Shown here in pieces: positions 1-9,447 of a DNA stretch of 64,000 nucleotides. Position 1 is the stretch's first letter; each line of letters starts with the position of its first letter. The notes beneath the pieces are model-generated. The model made no database searches. It worked only from the letters and a program-made list of their open reading frames with translations, and was not told the origin of the DNA. A program made the position numbers and the translations under genes. This DNA comes from Pinus tabuliformis (lineage: Eukaryota; Streptophyta; Pinopsida; Pinales; Pinaceae): contig CM062820.1 in the NCBI GenBank assembly GCA_031772625.1, positions 310,186,840 to 310,250,839 of the forward strand, written 5' to 3'.

Positions 1-1243
1 TGTTTCCTGTACTCCTTCCTAAGAAGGTTTCCATAGGTTGTTGTGTTCCTAATGCCATTTCCTTTGCTGCTGCTTCATCCCTGAGTTCTTTATTTGTCTT
101 TATTCTTGGTTTTTTTTTTTTATATTCTACATTTGGGGTGCTTCCTTTGACTGTTTTCTGGTTAGAATTATGTCTACTGAGGGGGGAGGGGTGTGAGAGT
201 TTGATACTAGAGGGGATGAAGGGGGGTTGGGGGTATGTTGTGGGGATCTGGATCTGGATCTTGGTCTAGGGGATGGGGGAGCTGAAGGATCCAGAGGCTC
301 AAAAGGATTAAGGCTAGCAAGAGGATTATTATCTTCTTTGGGTGATGGGGGATGGAGATCAAAGGATGTGGAGGGTTGCAAGGAAGATATATTTGATTAT
401 TTGTGGATTGTCTTCTTTCTTTTAACCTGTTCCCATTTGTTTTCTAGATCTTCACTCTTTTCATTTTCATTTTTTCTTGGTACATATATTTGCAAAATGA
501 CAATATTCGTGACATACCTTGCATTTGAAGGGGATTTGTTCATAATCCAGTTGTTGTATGTGTGTCCACTGGTCCACTTTGATTTTGATAGCTTCTGGTA
601 TCCCTTTCCCAAGATCCACTTCTACACAGATTCTAGTGCATGCATGCATATTTTCCTTTGGCTCGCACCTATCTATATATTTCCCAACTGCATTTCCTAT
701 GGCTTTGACTGAATCATCCCCCCAACAGTGAAGGGGAAGGTGTGGCAATCTAACCCAGATGGGGACGGCATTGGGTACATCCATTTCTGGGTCAAAATCT
801 GGCATCCATCTGTTTAGATACAAACCCCTTGTATCCATAAAATAAGGTCCATTCCTGAAAATCAGATCTCGATCCTCCTTGGTTTCAAAGTGAAAGGTGT
901 AGTAACCTCTTCCACAAAACCTGATTGAGATTTTTCCATCTATTGACGCAGTCCAGTTCCTTTCTACCCATTTTTGCACAGTTTTGGGCGATGGCCATAA
1001 CCCCGTAAACTGCCCCACTAATCCATGCTCCGCCAGAGAAAGTGTTGCTCTACGAGGAAGAGCAGGAGGAAGTGAGATTTCAGGAATGTCTTCTAATATT
1101 TTAACAAACTTGATGACTAATGGTCTGTTCTTTGCCGGGCCCATTGCAGAAATGAGAGAGGCAAAATCTTTTTTTGTTCCTTCATTTTCTTGTTGTTGAT
1201 ATGAGAGAGGCTCTCCGTCCTCTAATGCATCCATAGTGCTCAA
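1..1243 (-). pseudogene. LINE ORF1 protein, DUF4283 and zinc knuckle, frameshifted
   Basis: The first reading frame (1243 down to 467, 258 codons) holds a DUF4283 nucleic-acid-binding domain at about residues 70-200, with landmarks such as VPIWVRLPHLPLHCW and KAIGNAVGKYID. It ends in a CX2CX4HX4C zinc knuckle at residues 241-254 (positions 482-523). A frameshift just after the knuckle moves the frame to 612-397, where a stop interrupts it. The same frame resumes at 381-127 as a Pro/Ser/Arg-rich tail and appears to continue to the left edge. In this family ORF1 binds element RNA and escorts it to the nucleus. The start ATG at 1243 is the first in frame. The copy is inactive because of the frameshift and stop. 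Which LINE clade it belongs to cannot be told without ORF2. Confidence 0.8.
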
Positions 1244-1345
1244 TCCCCAGCAGCAGGAGGCCGCTGAGGGGCAGCTGCGAGCTTCTTACTGCGTTCGCTG
1301 GCTAGGGCTGCATAACTCCTTCAGCAAGCAACGCCCGTCCGAAGG
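1..1345 (-). mobile_element. LINE retrotransposon, 5' portion, cut by the window edge
   Basis: A plant LINE lying on the minus strand, recognised from its ORF1 (DUF4283 plus CCHC knuckle). The 5' untranslated part is probably the GC-richer stretch 1244-1345, which ends where the DNA becomes strongly AT-rich. ORF2 (endonuclease and reverse transcriptase) would lie beyond position 1. No target duplication can be assessed because the 3' end is missing. Confidence 0.75.
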
Positions 1346-1611
1346 TATACTTCACATAAAATTAACACATGACATTTTAAATAATTTTAAAATGATAAAA
1401 ATAACTAAATATTAATTATAAATAATAAAAAATTAATATATCAATTTTACTTATAGAAATTTTATTTTATAATTAAAATATTTCAATATCAAAATATTAT
1501 ACATAAAAAAGACAATTGAAAATAGAAAAAATTAGGATTATTATTTAGAGTTGTATTTTTTATCATTCAATATGAAAATAATGTGTAATTCTTTTTATTT
1601 TCAATATATAG
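1346..1611. other. AT-rich spacer, no gene seen
   Basis: Long A/T runs with no convincing reading frame or motif. Confidence 0.5.
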
Positions 1612-1830
1612 TTGACACATGCCCGAATGGGTTTGGTCTCATGGTCAGCGAACGGTCTGCTAAGTCATTCGTGCCGCTGTGGAGGTCACGGGTTCAAGTC
1701 TCATCTTACCCTGAGGGGCGTTCCTTGTGGGCTAGGCGGTTCCACCTAGCTATTGTAGTGGCAGCCGGTGGGATTTGACCCCGTGTAATGCGAGTACGAT
1801 ACCACCGTCGTTGCCGATTTAGCTAGATAT
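1612..1830 (+). mobile_element. tRNA-derived SINE candidate
   Basis: A compact island of balanced composition inside AT-rich DNA. It has a Pol III B box (GGTTCAAGTC at 1691-1700) and a plausible A box (TGGTCTCATGGT at 1634-1645). The distance between the boxes is longer than in most tRNAs, and GGTCTGCTAAG lies between them, so a head derived from a tRNA with a long variable arm (possibly tRNA-Ser GCU) is plausible. The body continues to about 1830 and ends in a (TA)n tract, as SINE tails often do. It is not a functional tRNA because the stems do not pair cleanly. Confidence 0.5.

Positions 1831-1833
<3 letters not shown>

Positions 1834-1880
<47 letters not shown>
1834..1880. repeat. (TA)n microsatellite
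   Basis: About 47 bp of almost pure TA directly after the SINE-like body; possibly its tail. Confidence 0.95.
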
Positions 1881-1882
<2 letters not shown>

Positions 1883-2417
1883 ACATGTGATATTTAAAAA
1901 ATATATTAATAATAAAATATAATTCTATATGACTTTAAATAAAATATTTTTATATCAATTTATATATAGAGATATAAAGTAATTAAAAGTAAAAATCTTC
2001 TTATTATATTAATATATCTTTTTACATCACATTATAATGCATAATACCTTTACTATGTAACATGGAGTTGATATACCTATTTTAAAAAATATTAATAACT
2101 AGCACGGGTTCATCTTAACTCTGGACCTACCAAGCTTCTAGAGGGATCAAATCTTTCAAGATGTAAATCTCTTGAGTACAAACTTGAGGAAAGGTTTGCA
2201 ATTCCAAAGATTTGATTTCTCTTGAATCTATAGTAGTTCTTAATAATATTATTTGTATTTATATAAATTTTACATAATATTCTTTTATTTTAATTTTATT
2301 AAAACACTCATATTATATATATATATATATATAACATATTTTTTAATTTTTTAATGTGATATGCAAAGCATTGATTATTGTTATTATATATAGAATACAC
2401 ACTAACTTAGAAAGAGT

Positions 2418-2460
<43 letters not shown>

Positions 2461-2633
2461 AGAGTTTATTAAAATTTATATATTTGTTAAATATATGTTT
2501 TGAAATATTATGGATACAGATATGAATTATTATTATTTAAATTTACTTTTAATATAATATAGATATTATTTATTTATTTTTAAAGAATTATTTATAATTT
2601 TATTAATAAAGGCAAAATTACAAAAACAAATTG
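1881..2633. other. AT-rich noncoding stretch with short TA tracts
   Basis: No gene seen. Further TA runs occur near 2315-2333 and 2424-2455. Confidence 0.5.
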
Positions 2634-3040
2634 AATTGAATTAATTTAAAAATGCTTTGTGCAATAAAGTGTTTTCACGAGATATGTCATGTTTTTCATT
2701 ATCAACATGGAGTTTAAAAATGACATTTTAAATTGAATTAATTTAAAGATGCTTTGTACAATAAAGTGTTTTCGCTCAAGATATGTCATGTCTTTCATCA
2801 TTAACATGGAGTTTACAAATGACATTTGAATTGAATTAATTTAGAGATACTTTGTACAATAAAGTGTTTTCACGAGATATATCATGTCTTTCATCACGAA
2901 CATGGAATTTACAAATGACATTCAAGAAGAATGTCATTATCTCATGCCTTTCATCATCAACATGGAGTTTACAAATGACATTTAAGAAAAATGTCATTAT
3001 CTCATGCCTTTCATCAACTTGGAATTTTGTCAACTCCATA
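2634..3040. repeat. Compound tandem repeat, 97-98 bp units then 60-bp units
   Basis: Three units begin at 2634, 2731 and 2829, each starting AATTGAATTAATTTA and containing CAATAAAGTGTTTTC and a CAACATGGAGTTTACAAATG-like segment. From 2921 the period changes to 60 bp (2921-2980, 2981-about 3040), each with ATGTCATTATCTCATGCC. The shorter unit re-uses the second half of the longer one, so two rounds of duplication are recorded. Open frames through it are repeat translation, not genes. Confidence 0.9.
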
Positions 3041-3494
3041 AAACGCTATATCACGGTTAACTTTGACGTTCTAAAACGCCACACCGTCCACTTTGAATTT
3101 TGTGAACTAAAAGGAAACGCCGTACCATCACGAGATTAAACTTTAGATTGATTAGGTGGGGAAGCGCATTCAAATTATATAATCAATTATGGCGTCGCAT
3201 AAAGAATTTTGAAAATAAATAGAAGTTTAAGCCTTAAGCAGGCCGGCGAAATTATCGCTCGGTAGACTGCACCATACAATAATAGTGTCGTGTTTGTTTT
3301 GGACCAAGACACTGTCTTGTGTTCAAAGTAATCCTAAAAACGCTCCTCTTTTCTAAGTCTATCATTTATTTTGACTAACAAAATATCTATATTAATATAG
3401 ATTTGGTCCGGCTGCTTCTCTATATTTTGCATCCGATACTTCCTCTATTATCTAATTACTCAGTTTCGCTATTACCCAATCTCGCCCCTCAGCC
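3041..3494. other. Noncoding stretch upstream of a possible exon
   Basis: No gene recognised. The last 100 bp are pyrimidine-rich and could be a 5' leader for the candidate exon at 3495. Confidence 0.35.
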
Positions 3495-3567
3495 ATGTCT
3501 GACGAAGAAGTTAATGCAACTGCTGCCTCTGTCGGAAGTCTGAGTTTGCTGATGCATCCCAGTGACG
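3495..3567 (+). other. Possible first coding exon, unidentified
   Basis: An ATG in good context (AGCCATGTC) opens 24 codons beginning MSDEEVNATAASVG, ending at a G followed by GTAATT, a usable splice donor. Composition is coding-like compared with its surroundings. No downstream exon was found and no family recognised, so this may be a chance frame or a gene fragment. Confidence 0.25.
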
Positions 3568-3916
3568 GTAATTACAGTACACATGATCTTTTGGATCAGT
3601 TTTAATTTGTTATGAGATGTAAAATAATTGGTTTGTGCAGAGTTTAGTGTGAGAATAAAAATTATTTTGAAAAAATAAATTATTAAAAAAATATGTAAGG
3701 CGAATGTTGATAATAACAAAAAAAAAAAAAAAATCTATCCAACATTAAAACTAATCGGATCTGTACTCAACCGAATTGCCTAACCAAAAAAAAGTGATCA
3801 GTTGTAACTTGTGATTTTTGACTGCAGATTGGAAGTCAAAAATGAAATGTTTTGTTGTAAGCCTAGCTGAGACTTAGACCAGCAGGCATATCAAATGTTT
3901 GTTATATAGTTGGAAT
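3568..3916. other. AT-rich stretch, no gene seen
   Basis: Contains an A-run at 3717-3733. The last part may be the 3' untranslated end of the copia element whose LTR starts at 3927. Confidence 0.4.
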
Positions 3917-3926
3917 TAAGAGGGAG
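3917..3926 (+). other. Polypurine tract of a copia remnant
   Basis: The run TTAAGAGGGAG directly precedes TGTTAGAAG. This is the standard arrangement at the 3' end of Ty1/copia elements and the start point of plus-strand DNA synthesis. Confidence 0.5.
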
Positions 3927-4040
3927 TGTTAGAAGAAACCAAAGTTAATTCCAACTACCTGGAACCTGCATTCAACAGAGATTTTAAATGCAGTTTCTAG
4001 AAACTGTTGACAAAGGGGCAAGCTTCTTCAGGAAGCCACC
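3927..4040 (+). mobile_element. Ty1/copia 3' LTR, left piece (split by a nested insertion)
   Basis: It begins TGTTAGA after a polypurine tract. The sequence resumes at 9263 after the gypsy insertion and its 5-bp target duplication. Together the two pieces make an LTR of about 300 bp. The rest of the element is not seen, so this is a remnant. Confidence 0.55.
4036..4040. repeat. Target site duplication CCACC, left copy
   Basis: The same CCACC stands at 9258-9262, exactly abutting the other LTR end. Confidence 0.95.
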
Positions 4041-5154
4041 TGTCACGCCCCTACACCTGCGGTAGTCTTCCAACCGCTTATAGTGAGGTGCGGCACCACC
4101 GAATGCTTTCTTTTCACCAATACTAACATTCATGGACTACGCCTAATTCACTTGTCCTTACTTAGTTTGTGTTTCGCAACCAAGTAAAATTATGGTTTAT
4201 CCTTTATACTAATGAACACCCATACTCATTCATTATCCACAGCAATTATAAAAGAGAACAACAATTGCACAGTATAAAGGGAGGGGCAACTCCCTGAACA
4301 ATGAGTCTGCCCGACAATATATTATAATCAATCTTTCTTCAATAATACAATCATCACAAGTAATGCTTGGCAAATTCCAAGCCAATACTTAGCTTCTTTT
4401 ACAACATAGGCAAATCAGCCTTTTACAATAACCATGTGCACGCCTTGCACAAAGAGTGGGTGCTCACCCGAGTCACCAAGACACTCTAGTCAATCCCGGC
4501 ACAAATCTGCAATAAAGACAACCCTGGGCACACCTTGCCCAACCCACAACCGGCTCTAAGAATCACCAAGAATGCACCCTTGAATAATGCGCATGAGCTA
4601 TGCGCATCTCCTCTTCAAAACTGCGCACTTCTTCTTCACTCCTTGAGCTATGCGAGTTGTCTTCGACTTGCCTCCCAAATGAACCTCAACGCATTCTAAT
4701 ATATATGTGTTTTATGTGTGGGTGGTGGCACTCCAGCCGACCCCCAAAATACCATTAACACACCCCTGTGTGTGCCCAAGCAAGTGTCAGCCTGCCGCAC
4801 ATCTCTTCCACGCACATCGGGTATAAATCAACCATCGTTCCATCGCATTCTCTAAGTGTCGTAAAACTGTCCACGATTTCGTCGCATAAGGTTCGCCCGA
4901 ATGTCGCATCTCTGTGCAGCACGCGCCCGGCGTGCAGCCCGCGCCCGGCGTGCAGCCCGCGCCCGCTCGTGCGCCCGCCCCCGCCTGTGCGCCCGCGCGC
5001 CCATCGTGCAGCCTGACTCGCCGGTCGCCCGCGCCCGCGCCCGTCGTGCACACCAGCTCGCCCAGCGCCCGCACTCGTCGTCCGCACCTTCGCCCGTCGC
5101 CCGTGTCTTCATTCACCGCGCGCTCGTCGACTCGCTCGGCTCAAGGTCCTTACA
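4041..5154 (-). repeat. 3' LTR of the Gag-protease element
   Basis: It matches 8160-9257 over its full length. I count about six differences in the first 170 bp, so the insertion is not recent. A GC-rich block (about 4915-5140) full of CGCCCG motifs sits where the element's U3 should be. AATATATATG near 4697-4706 could supply a TATA box on the minus strand. Confidence 0.93.
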
Positions 5155-5166
5155 TCCTCCTCCACC
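5155..5166 (-). other. Polypurine tract
   Basis: On the minus strand GGTGGAGGAGGA directly precedes the 3' LTR start TGTAAGGACC. It is the expected primer for plus-strand synthesis. Confidence 0.8.
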
Positions 5167-5805
5167 TGAAATCATTGTCATCCTCGACAACATACCATCC
5201 CGGTAGCCATCCACCAAGATCATCACTATCCATGATGTCAACTCCTCCACATAAGGCAAACATCCCTGCAACATATGTAGAACTCCATCTCCATCATGTC
5301 TCACCTTAGTGACCAACTGCCACCAAGTACTCCATACCAAGGTATACACCTCTACGGTATGTCCTCCATCAGATATCATCTCGATCCAAGATCATCAACC
5401 CCTCTGCCACAATCTCCACTGCAACATCCCGTGTCGACCTCATCATGTGTCATCATGTGAACCTCTATCATGATACTCCAACACAATGCTAACACACCTC
5501 TGCACACTTCGCGACCCCATGTCTGAACTAGTTGGGTAGCTAATCCAACTGTCACGCTCAACCCATGAGAGTGAACATCCTCATGCCATCATCAATTGTT
5601 CCTCAAAGCATCCTGCCACATTCTTGACTCATCAAGAATCTATCTCCATAATCCATGTTCAGGTCCATGGAAACTCCATCCATCTACAACATGTCATGAT
5701 GCTTGATGTCAAGCCATCCCTACACCATCAGCCATACCTGCTCCATATGTCTAAGGGACTCACTACTATGAGCAGCTAACAATGAGCCCCATCTTCTTCA
5801 TCCAT
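5167..5805 (-). other. 3' untranslated region of the Gag-protease element
   Basis: Only short frames with many stops on the element strand; no polymerase or integrase motif. It could be untranslated RNA or an unrecognisable remnant of a deleted pol. Confidence 0.6.
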
Positions 5806-6552
5806 CTAAGAAGATGCAGAGGGAGTAGAGCCTGAAGGCTCTCCCTCACTAATCAACTCAATCCATCTGTCAAGATCCTCAATCTCCATCCTTTGTAGAT
5901 AAGCAACCCGGTCTTCCTCCTGGACATCCGGCCTCACATACACCTCCTCATCATCATCATCATCCTCAACCAAATCTAGCCTTCTTGACAAGTCCAAGAT
6001 GCTATCTGAAAGTGATCTGATGACCAATAACTGCTCAGTAAGCTTTGCCTCAACAGTAGACAATCGCTTACTCATGTCTCCCATTTTCTTCTCATCCTCC
6101 ATTTGCATTACTCCCAATTTACAATCAGGCCTTGTCACACCAATGGATACATCTTCCCTTCCATCATAAATGTAGAGCTTCTTCAAATGTGGAACAATCA
6201 TAGCATCAAATTGTTTCATGAATTCCATCCCCAATACAGCTTCATAGTCATCAATCCGCACTATAGTGAAGTCAACCTTCCCTGTCCATTCACCAAGTGT
6301 AGTGTCCACCTTCTCAGCTATACCAAGAATCTCAATAGGAGGAGAATTCACTGTCTTAATTTGTGCCTTTGCTGGTACAAATTTCAGCCCAATCCTTCTC
6401 GCAGTATCCTCACCCATGAAGTTGTGAGAAGCTCCACTATCCACCATAGTGAGTACATCAGCACCTCCAACCTTCATTCGAACATACTCCAATTTTTTCC
6501 TCTCAGGATCTCTCATAGAGACCACCTCCGTAGTAGCAGAAGCACCAAGTAT
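5806..6552 (-). pseudogene. Aspartic protease with coiled-coil and acidic C-terminus
   Basis: It continues the Gag frame after a TAG at 6553. From the internal ATG at 6525 it has 239 residues. The retropepsin active site is VDSGASHNF with the catalytic Asp at residue 29 (6439-6441). A later ILGIAEKV and VLGMEFM follow the fold of gypsy proteases. After the protease comes a heptad-rich segment (residues about 148-187), a run of acidic residues (187-194) and a Ser/Gly-rich end. In an autonomous gypsy element reverse transcriptase would follow; here the frame simply stops. The protease would cleave Gag in the particle. Whether the coiled-coil tail helps assembly is inference. Confidence 0.8.
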
Positions 6553-7705
6553 CTACATCATCCCCACAGAAGCACCTTCATTCTTCGCATCAGATTGTGC
6601 AATAGCAGCCACCTTTGGTTTAGAAGGACAATTCTTCACCGTGTGTGGTCCAGCACATATCCAACACTTCAAGGCTTTCTTCGTCTTCGAACTATCATCC
6701 GATTTCGAAGCATCATCCTTCTTTTTATCTTTCGGTTTATCGGACTTCTTCTCCCTATCATTAGAAGTCTCATCATAATGCTCCACCACCCTGTCAACAG
6801 CAGCAAAAGCTTCTTCAAGTGTTTTAATCTTCTACCTCTTCACTTCATTGTGTGCCCAAGGCTTCAACCCAATAATGAAGTTGAACACCTTGTCCCTCTC
6901 CGCCATGTCAGGAAGTTCCAGAGCTGCACTTGCAAACTCTCGCTGATATGCTTGTAGGCTCCCGGTCTGCTTTATGTACTTAATCTTTGTCCTTGCTTCC
7001 CATGTCTCATCCTGAGGACTAAAATGGGTCTGCAAAGCTTTCTTCATGTCATCCCACAAAGTGATGTCATCAGCACTGCCATTGGCAATCTGATCCAGCC
7101 TCCTTCGCCACCACATCTTAGCATCCTTTGTTAAGAACTGAGCAGCTACCTTGACCTTTGTCTCATCATCAGATAGACCCAACCGTTCCAAGTATTGCTC
7201 CATGTCCCATAGAAAGTTGCCAAGAGTTTTTGCATTCCTTGTACCATCATAAAATTCTAGTTCCTTGACCTTCACATGAGGCACTCCTCCACCTGAGTTA
7301 TGCCTCACGGCCTTCTTCAACACACGCTATTTCATCCTTGGCTTCGTCAAGAGTTTTCTTCAAGTTCACGATCTCTGCAAGACCCTGATCCCTTGCTTCT
7401 TCAACCTCCTTGACCCTTACTTCAAGTTGTGTACACATAAGATCAGTGTACTCATATTGTGTCCGGAGTTCATCGTGTTGTGTTCGGAGTTCATCGAGCT
7501 CTTCCTTTATCTTCGAATTGGCCTCTTGTTCCTTAGCGAGCAAGTCCATCTTCTTATCCCAAGAGGTCTCCATATCCTCCATCTTTTCCAACACCTTTTC
7601 AATGAACCCAATAGTAGTATCTTTCACAACGTGACTAGACCCAGCCTGAGATTCAGCTGCCATCTCTAACAGCCTATTTCTTCTTTGCAATCTAGTTTCG
7701 ACCAT
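6553..7705 (-). pseudogene. Gag polyprotein with one frameshift and two in-frame TAG stops
   Basis: The N-terminal part (7705 to 7298, 135 codons) is a long coiled coil with repeated DELRTQ segments. A frameshift in the overlap 7298-7323 leads to the Gag core (7323 to 6832), which has the retrotransposon Gag pattern around WWRRRLDQI and LQAYQREFASA. A TAG at 6832-6834 stands where AAG AGG is followed by what was probably CAG. The same frame goes on to a Lys/Asp-rich linker and a zinc knuckle CWICAGPHTVKNC at 6628-6666. A second TAG at 6553 separates it from the protease. Gag forms the cytoplasmic particle and binds element RNA through the knuckle. Confidence 0.85.
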
Positions 7706-7812
7706 CCAACAGCTTCACCAAGTCACCTGCAATTAGAACCAACCCTTGTTCCACTTGTGTGAAACGGCTTCCTTCACCTGCAAGCACCCTTTCCACTGTC
7801 ACGAGCAACCCT

Positions 7813-8157
7813 GCTCTGATACCAACTTCACTTCGGTGAAGTTGTGTAGCAGCTTCAACCAGGATATCAGCTGCTCTGATACCAACTGTCACAATAGTGC
7901 AGTAGGATCAGCACTTCATCGTCAACCCGGTCATCAGCCAGCTCTGATACCCAACTGTCACGATAGTGCAGTGGGATCAGCACTTCATCGTCAACCCGGT
8001 CATCAGCCAGCTCTGATACCAACTGTCACGATAGTGCAGTGAAATCAGCACTTCATCATCAACCCGGTCATCAGCCAGCTCTGATACCAACTGTCACGAT
8101 AGTGCAGTGGGATCAGCACTTCATCGTCAACCCGGTCATCAGCCAGCTCTGATACCA
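7813..8157 (-). repeat. 68-bp array repeating the primer-binding site
   Basis: The motif GCTCTGATACCA, which is the PBS on the minus strand, occurs at 7813, 7873, 7941 (with one extra C), 8010, 8078 and 8146. From 7873 onward the spacing is 68-69 bp. Copies from 7873 are followed by AACTGTCAC, matching the junction of PBS and LTR end. The filler contains GTGCAGTGGGATCAGCACTT and ACCCGGTCATCAGCCA. Only the copy at 8146 abuts the real LTR. Confidence 0.95.
8146..8157 (-). other. Primer-binding site for initiator tRNA-Met
   Basis: On the minus strand TGGTATCAGAGC lies two bases after the LTR end. It is the usual PBS of plant LTR elements. Confidence 0.9.
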
Positions 8158-8159
8158 AC

Positions 8160-9257
8160 TGTCACGCCCCTACACCTGCGGTAGTCTTCCAACTGCTTAT
8201 AGCGAGGTGCGGCACCACCGAATACTTTCTTTTCACCAATACTAACATTCATGGACTACGCCTAATTCACTTGTCATTACTTAGTTTGTGTTTCGCAACC
8301 AAGTAAAATTATGTTTTATCCTTTATACTAATGAATACCCATACTCATTCATTATCCACAGCAATTATAAAAGAGAACAACAATTGCACAGTATAAAGGG
8401 AGGGGCAACTCCCTGAACAATGAGTCTGCCCGACAATATATTATAATCAATCTTTCTTCAATAATACAATCATCACAAGTAATGCTTGGCAAATTCCAAG
8501 CTAGTACTTAACCTCTTTTACAACATAGGCAAATCAACCTTTACAATAACCATGTGCACGCCTTACACAAAGAGTGGGTGCTCACCCGAGTCACCAAGAC
8601 ACTCTAGTCAATCCCGGCACAAATCTGCAATAAAGACAACCCTGGGCACACCTTGCCCAACCCACAACCGGCTCTAAGAATCACCAAGAATGCACCCTTG
8701 AATAATGCGCATGAGCTATGCGCATCTCCTCTTCAAAACTGCGCACTTCTTCTTCACTCCTTGAGCTATGCAAGTTGTCTTCGACTTGCTTCCCAAATGA
8801 ACCTCAACGCATGCTAATATATATGCGTTTTATGTGTGGGTGGTGGCACTCCAGCCGACCCCCAAAATACCATTAACACACCCCTGTATGTGCCCAAGCA
8901 AGTGTCGGCCTGCCGCACATCTCTTCCACGCACATCGGGTATAAATCAACCATCGTTCCATCGCATTCTCTAAGTGTCGTAAAACTGTCCACGGTTTCGT
9001 CGCATAAGGTTCGCCCGAACGTCGCATCTCCGTGCAGCACGCGCCCGTCGTGCAGCCCGCGCCTGCCCGCGCGCCCATCGTGCAGCGCGACTCGCCGGTC
9101 GCCCGCACCCGCGCCCGTCGTGCACGCCAGCTCGCCCGGCGCCCGCACCCGTCATCCGCACCTTCGCCCGTCGCCCGTCTCTTCGTTCACCGCGCGCCCG
9201 TCGACTCGCTCGGCTCCCAACCGCGCCCGCGCTCGGGTAGAACTCGAGGTCTTTACA
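8160..9257 (-). repeat. 5' LTR of the Gag-protease element
   Basis: Partner of 4041-5154. The GC-rich block (about 9025-9240) differs from the other LTR by several insertions and deletions of CGCCCG-type units, while the rest aligns closely. Confidence 0.93.
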
Positions 9258-9262
9258 CCACC
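9258..9262. repeat. Target site duplication CCACC, right copy
   Basis: Matches 4036-4040. Confidence 0.95.
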
Positions 9263-9447
9263 GCCCGAATTGATATCCAGAAGTTTCTCCATCTTGTATA
9301 AATATCAGTGCAATCAGCGAATGAAAAAAAGTTCCAGGTTTTAAGTTTCTAAGTTCTGTGTTTGTGTTTGTGCATTTAAGTCTCTCTGCTCTCTCTCTAC
9401 AAAATTAAAAAATCAATGCTGCGCTTTTTTTTCAAGAGCGTTCAACA
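9263..9447 (+). mobile_element. Ty1/copia 3' LTR, right piece
   Basis: Continuation of the LTR begun at 3927. It holds a TATA box (TATAAATA at 9297-9304), a pyrimidine-rich stretch near 9380-9400, and probably ends TTCAACA at 9441-9447, inverted to the TGTTAGA start. Shortly after, ACAAAATTAAAAAATCAATG recurs (9398 and 9465), a small direct repeat across the proposed end. Confidence 0.5.

Larger units (their letters stand above)
4041..9257 (-). mobile_element. Complete Gag-protease-only Ty3/gypsy-type element (TR-GAG-like)
   Basis: A 5.2-kb LTR retrotransposon on the minus strand. LTRs lie at 4041-5154 and 8160-9257; read on the plus strand they begin TGTCACG and end TTACA. Perfect CCACC target duplications flank it. 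An initiator-tRNA-Met PBS (8146-8157) adjoins the 5' LTR and a polypurine tract (5155-5166) adjoins the 3' LTR. Internal coding is only Gag and an aspartic protease. There is no trace of reverse transcriptase, RNase H or integrase in the 650 bp between the protease frame and the 3' LTR. It must therefore have moved using enzymes of a related full element. The layout resembles the TR-GAG class described in plants, with the addition of a protease. Confidence 0.93.

Noticed and set aside
227-712. 161-codon plus-strand frame
   Set aside because: Lies opposite the LINE ORF1 and is low-complexity; a shadow frame.
1634-1701. A true tRNA gene
   Set aside because: A and B boxes are present but the stems do not pair and sequence continues as a SINE-like body.
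4755-5309. Several long overlapping frames on both strands
   Set aside because: They come from the GC-rich CGCCCG block of the LTR, where stops are rare by composition.
6103-6957. 284-codon plus-strand frame
   Set aside because: Antisense shadow of the protease and Gag genes.
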